From assembly GCA_021604105.1 (NCBI GenBank), contig BQIW01000043.1:1-36622 (forward strand): a DNA stretch of 36,622 bases, given 5' to 3'. The stretch is from Nitrospirales bacterium (GTDB lineage Bacteria; Nitrospirota; Nitrospiria; Nitrospirales; UBA8639). The translations under genes and the position numbers were made by a program. Under the pieces are notes generated by a model. That model was given only the letters and a program-made list of their open reading frames with translations, was not told where the DNA came from and did not search any database. Shown one piece after another: positions 33,795 to 36,622 of the stretch. Numbering within the stretch: position 1 is the stretch's first letter; each line of letters opens with the position of its first letter.

Positions 33795-35738
33795 TTAATC
33801 ATTCCATTCAGAGGTGGCAAAATACCAGCACTGTCCACCACATTCTTTAGCCCGGTACATCGCCTGATCAGCAATTTCCAATAATCGTTGGGGATCGGTA
33901 GAATCCTTTGGATAGACCGAAATCCCGATACTAATTTGTATAGAAATTTTTTCTTTTCCCAATCGAATAGGCGGAATAAGGCATTCTAAAATTTTCAGGG
34001 CAACCTGACGAATATCCTGAATATGTTCAAGCCCTTGAAGAATCACCGTAAATTCATCCCCGCACAATCGCGCGACGGTATCGGTCGATCGCACACAAGT
34101 TGCCAACCGCTCTGCCACAATACGCAATACGCGATCTCCAGTTTGATGACCATGGTAATCATTGATATTTTTAAAGTTATCGAGGTCCAAAAAGAATAAC
34201 GCCAGTAAGGTCCCATTCCGCCTGGCTTGCGCCAACGCCTGTTCCAGCCGGTCTTCAAACATTATTCGATTCGGAAGATCGGTTAACGGATCGTAATAGG
34301 CATGATGCTTCATCAGCAGTTCTTGTGTCTTTCGAGCCGTCACATCATGCAAAATCGCCACAAAATGCATTGGTTCCCCCTGCTCATTGAACAAAGGAGT
34401 AACGACTTGCTCAAAAACCAGAGATTGGCCATTGCTTCCCGTTTGCATCACCTCGGTCTTCAGGCAACTGAATTCCCGGGCAGATGGATCTGCTAGAGAC
34501 TTTCTGGCATGCAGTTCCTCATGAGGGAACGAACTCAACGAAGAACCCAACATCGATTGGATCGAGCAACCATGCAAGGCGGCATAGGCCTCATTCACCC
34601 ATTCCAAACGACCCTGCGCATCTGTCACACAGACAGGATCAAATACTGAGCCCATAGCCACACTCTGCAATCGCCATAGATCCAGCTGTCTTCCACGTGC
34701 CATCAACCGCTCGATCTCATAACCTAATGTTTGCAACCACCCAAGCACCGTCGGATCAATCGCCTGTGGACCTTCAGAACACACCACCAGTATTCCGAAA
34801 CAATCCCCATGAAAAGCCAGGGGAACACCCCAGGCTTGATGACCTTGAAATCCAGGCGGAAACCAGGCCATGGCACCTGTGGAAGGACAATATGGAGAAA
34901 GCAATGATATTTCAGAACCCTCACAGGCCTGAATTAACTCACCTTGCTGCGAAACCTTACTCCACCACAAAGCCCCTTGCGACTCCCAGTCAAAATCTCC
35001 AGCCATTGCATGCGCGCGTAACTGGGGAACACATCCCTTTTGCATAGTGCTCAGCCACACAAAAGGAAAACCGAGGTCCCGGACAAGACCATTACAAATC
35101 TGCGTCAGACACGCTTCCATACTCTGTCCGGCAAAAAGTTGCGATTCGAGACTCTGCACCAACTGGATAATAGGTTGAACGGAAGAGCGCTCCTTCTCCA
35201 GAATTAATTCCCAATGCCACGCAACCACCTTCTGCGACTGATCAAACATGGGCGTCATCACACAAAGGATCTTTTGCGATGGTCTCCCTCCAGGGAAAAT
35301 TGTCAGCACTCTATTTAAGAGCTTCCGAGGAGGATCAATTGCACACAGTTGACTATGAAGAACCTTCCATTCCTCATGAGCTAGATAATCGGCAATGGAC
35401 ACCTGCCCTATTTCAGTCAGATCTTTCCCCAGGATATCACCCGCTACCTCATTGGCCATAAGGATCACACCATCACACGAAGTCACAAAATGGACCGGAG
35501 ATGGTTCTGGTAGAGAAATGGGAGGCGTCAGCGAAACCGTGTGATCGCGAACGGGAAGTAAATTGGCAATTGGCAATGGGTCGGAATTTGTCGAAAGAAT
35601 TTCGGTGAGTCGGCCCTTCAATCGGTGAAGGGCCCAGGTGAGTTCCTGCTCTTGGGCATCCGAAAGGTCACTTGATTCGGCTTGAAATTCCCGTAAGGAC
35701 TGTTCAAGTAAGTGATGGAGTCGTTCAAAAGTGGCCAC
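33795..35738 (-). CDS. PAS-GAF-PAS-GGDEF diguanylate cyclase with CGDEF motif
   Basis: 647 residues, soluble. A first PAS-like region covers about 70-170, a GAF-like region about 185-345 (PFVWLSTMQKGCVPQLRAHA), a second PAS about 350-470 (VFDPVCVTDAQGRLEWVNEA) and the GGDEF domain about 480-647 (YYDPLTDLPNRIMFEDRL, FFLDLDNFKNINDYHGHQTG). The active-site loop reads CGDEF (559-563) instead of GGDEF, and an RxxD inhibitory site (RSTD, 550-553) lies exactly five residues before it. Metal- and GTP-binding residues otherwise look intact, so c-di-GMP synthesis is plausible but unproven. The GTG at 35738 is used because GGAGG lies five bases upstream; the frame opens four codons earlier. Confidence 0.88.
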   Translation of the reverse strand: MATFERLHHLLEQSLREFQAESSDLSDAQEQELTWALHRLKGRLTEILSTNSDPLPIANLLPVRDHTVSLTPPISLPEPSPVHFVTSCDGVILMANEVAGDILGKDLTEIGQVSIADYLAHEEWKVLHSQLCAIDPPRKLLNRVLTIFPGGRPSQKILCVMTPMFDQSQKVVAWHWELILEKERSSVQPIIQLVQSLESQLFAGQSMEACLTQICNGLVRDLGFPFVWLSTMQKGCVPQLRAHAMAGDFDWESQGALWWSKVSQQGELIQACEGSEISLLSPYCPSTGAMAWFPPGFQGHQAWGVPLAFHGDCFGILVVCSEGPQAIDPTVLGWLQTLGYEIERLMARGRQLDLWRLQSVAMGSVFDPVCVTDAQGRLEWVNEAYAALHGCSIQSMLGSSLSSFPHEELHARKSLADPSAREFSCLKTEVMQTGSNGQSLVFEQVVTPLFNEQGEPMHFVAILHDVTARKTQELLMKHHAYYDPLTDLPNRIMFEDRLEQALAQARRNGTLLALFFLDLDNFKNINDYHGHQTGDRVLRIVAERLATCVRSTDTVARLCGDEFTVILQGLEHIQDIRQVALKILECLIPPIRLGKEKISIQISIGISVYPKDSTDPQRLLEIADQAMYRAKECGGQCWYFATSEWND

Positions 35739-35952
35739 AATTACCTCCACCCTGCCGCAAGGAATAGGAAACCACAGGGGAGCATTTAAATAATAAACCC
35801 GATAAGGATATCTTTTGGCAAGGTTTTCTGGACGTCAACCCATCAAAAGAGGTGCCATGATTAGCGCCAATTCCTAACCAACCTACTCACAGAACCGGCA
35901 AGACATTTCGATCCATGGGGGGAAATCTATGCACTTTAACAGGAGACTCCTC

Positions 35953-36622
35953 CTAGGTCTTCGGAAAAATCATTCCGGCCTCGGCATCGGCTTGCGCCTG
36001 AGCATAACGGCCCACCGTTCCAATGTCGGACCAATAGGCAGCATGAAGAAAGCCAAATATTTTTGAACCCTGCGCAAGCGCGTTTGTATAGGAGTCGATG
36101 ATGGAAAACGGCCTATCCGCAGAGGCATCGTAGAGGAGAGAAGGATGGAGAATATGAACTCCTGCAAACATCCGTTGAACCAGGGGGCCAGGCCATTCGG
36201 CTTGGCTCATTCCCCGACCATTTATTCTAATAATACGATTTTGTGCATCCGATTCTACGGCTCCCCATTGGACCGCTTGCGAATCGTTGCGAAGGACCAA
36301 TGTGGCCACACCACCGTGAGTCCGATGGAACTCTACCAAAGCTTTCACATCCAACTCGATCAACGTATCACCATTTATAACCAAAAACGGGTGTGGCCCA
36401 AAAAACCACTCAGCTGCTTTTAGTCCACCACCCGTTCCTAACAGGGTCGGTTCATAGGAATACCTCACCCGCATACCCCAGCGGGATCCGTCCCCGATCG
36501 CTTCTTCGATCATATTTCCTAAATAATGCAGATTGATGATGACGTCACGTATTTCATATGTTCGCAACAACAACAAATTCCATATAATGAGCGGCGTCCC
36601 CGAAACCGGCAATAAAGGTTTG
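35953..36622 (-). CDS. Sugar-phosphate nucleotidyltransferase, N-terminus cut off
   Basis: The gene enters from the right edge; the first residues (with the GxGxRxxP signature) are missing. Visible are KPLLPVSGTPLIIWNLLLL, YEPTLLGTGGGLKAAEWFF, FLVINGDTLIELDVKAL and the end of the Rossmann-like domain, as in NTP-transferase enzymes such as MurU, mannose-1-phosphate guanylyltransferase and glucose-1-phosphate thymidylyltransferase. There is no hexapeptide-repeat tail, which favours a MurU/HddC-like short form. The exact sugar cannot be told. The start of the GGDEF gene is 214 bases downstream. Confidence 0.85.
   Translation of the reverse strand, partial: KPLLPVSGTPLIIWNLLLLRTYEIRDVIINLHYLGNMIEEAIGDGSRWGMRVRYSYEPTLLGTGGGLKAAEWFFGPHPFLVINGDTLIELDVKALVEFHRTHGGVATLVLRNDSQAVQWGAVESDAQNRIIRINGRGMSQAEWPGPLVQRMFAGVHILHPSLLYDASADRPFSIIDSYTNALAQGSKIFGFLHAAYWSDIGTVGRYAQAQADAEAGMIFPKT

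Noticed and set aside
33568-33798. 76-codon plus-strand frame rich in Arg and Glu
   Set aside because: No ribosome binding site, overlaps the end of the GGDEF gene on the other strand, no homology recognised.

Overview
The window looks like chromosomal DNA of a free-living, diderm (Gram-negative) bacterium. The signs are an OmpA/Pal-type lipoprotein with a CpoB-like partner, an outer-membrane secretin, several lipobox signal peptides and a Tat-exported protein. Base composition is roughly balanced. The gene mix (Tad pilus, many c-di-GMP proteins, DUF362, YihY, agmatine pathway) would fit a Nitrospirota/Nitrospira-like organism, but that is an inference from gene style and no marker gene here proves it.

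Layout, left to right. (1) 1-2.9 kb, minus strand: a cut-off NAD-binding dehydrogenase, an agmatine deiminase fused to an N-terminal DUF559 nuclease-like domain, and N-carbamoylputrescine amidase, which together form the agmatine-to-putrescine route. (2) 3.2-7.1 kb, minus: a YihY/BrkB membrane protein, a PhoD-like metallophosphatase and an unknown protein, probably one operon. (3) 7.2-12.0 kb, plus: a TPR lipoprotein, an HD-GYP c-di-GMP phosphodiesterase and a hybrid histidine kinase with about four PAS domains. (4) 13.0-24.5 kb, minus: a Tad/Flp pilus locus. In transcription order it holds a class I c-di-GMP (GEMM-I) riboswitch, two Flp pilin genes (57 and 67 aa), a decayed IS3 element on the opposite strand, the prepilin peptidase TadV/CpaA, CpaB/RcpC, secretin CpaC/RcpA, a small lipoprotein, TadZ, TadA, TadB, TadC and a TadD-like TPR lipoprotein. 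(5) 24.5-29.2 kb, plus: a PAP2-family membrane protein, a small terpene-cyclase-fold protein and a Tat-exported DUF362 protein. The first of these genes is flanked by two copies of an unexplained 164-nt element. (6) 29.5-30.6 kb, minus: an AT-rich acyltransferase-3 gene. (7) 30.9-33.2 kb, minus: Pal-like and CpoB-like genes. (8) 33.8-36.6 kb, minus: a PAS-GAF-PAS-GGDEF protein with an unusual CGDEF active-site motif, then a cut-off sugar nucleotidyltransferase.

The linking theme is c-di-GMP. A predicted synthase (GGDEF, with an RxxD inhibitory site), a predicted hydrolase (HD-GYP) and a predicted c-di-GMP riboswitch in front of the pilin genes all lie in one 36-kb stretch, next to a complete Tad secretion machine. 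An 8-nt perfect complementarity between the 3' edge of the riboswitch aptamer and the sequence just upstream of the pilin Shine-Dalgarno suggests a concrete switching mechanism. No tRNA, rRNA or CRISPR array was seen.
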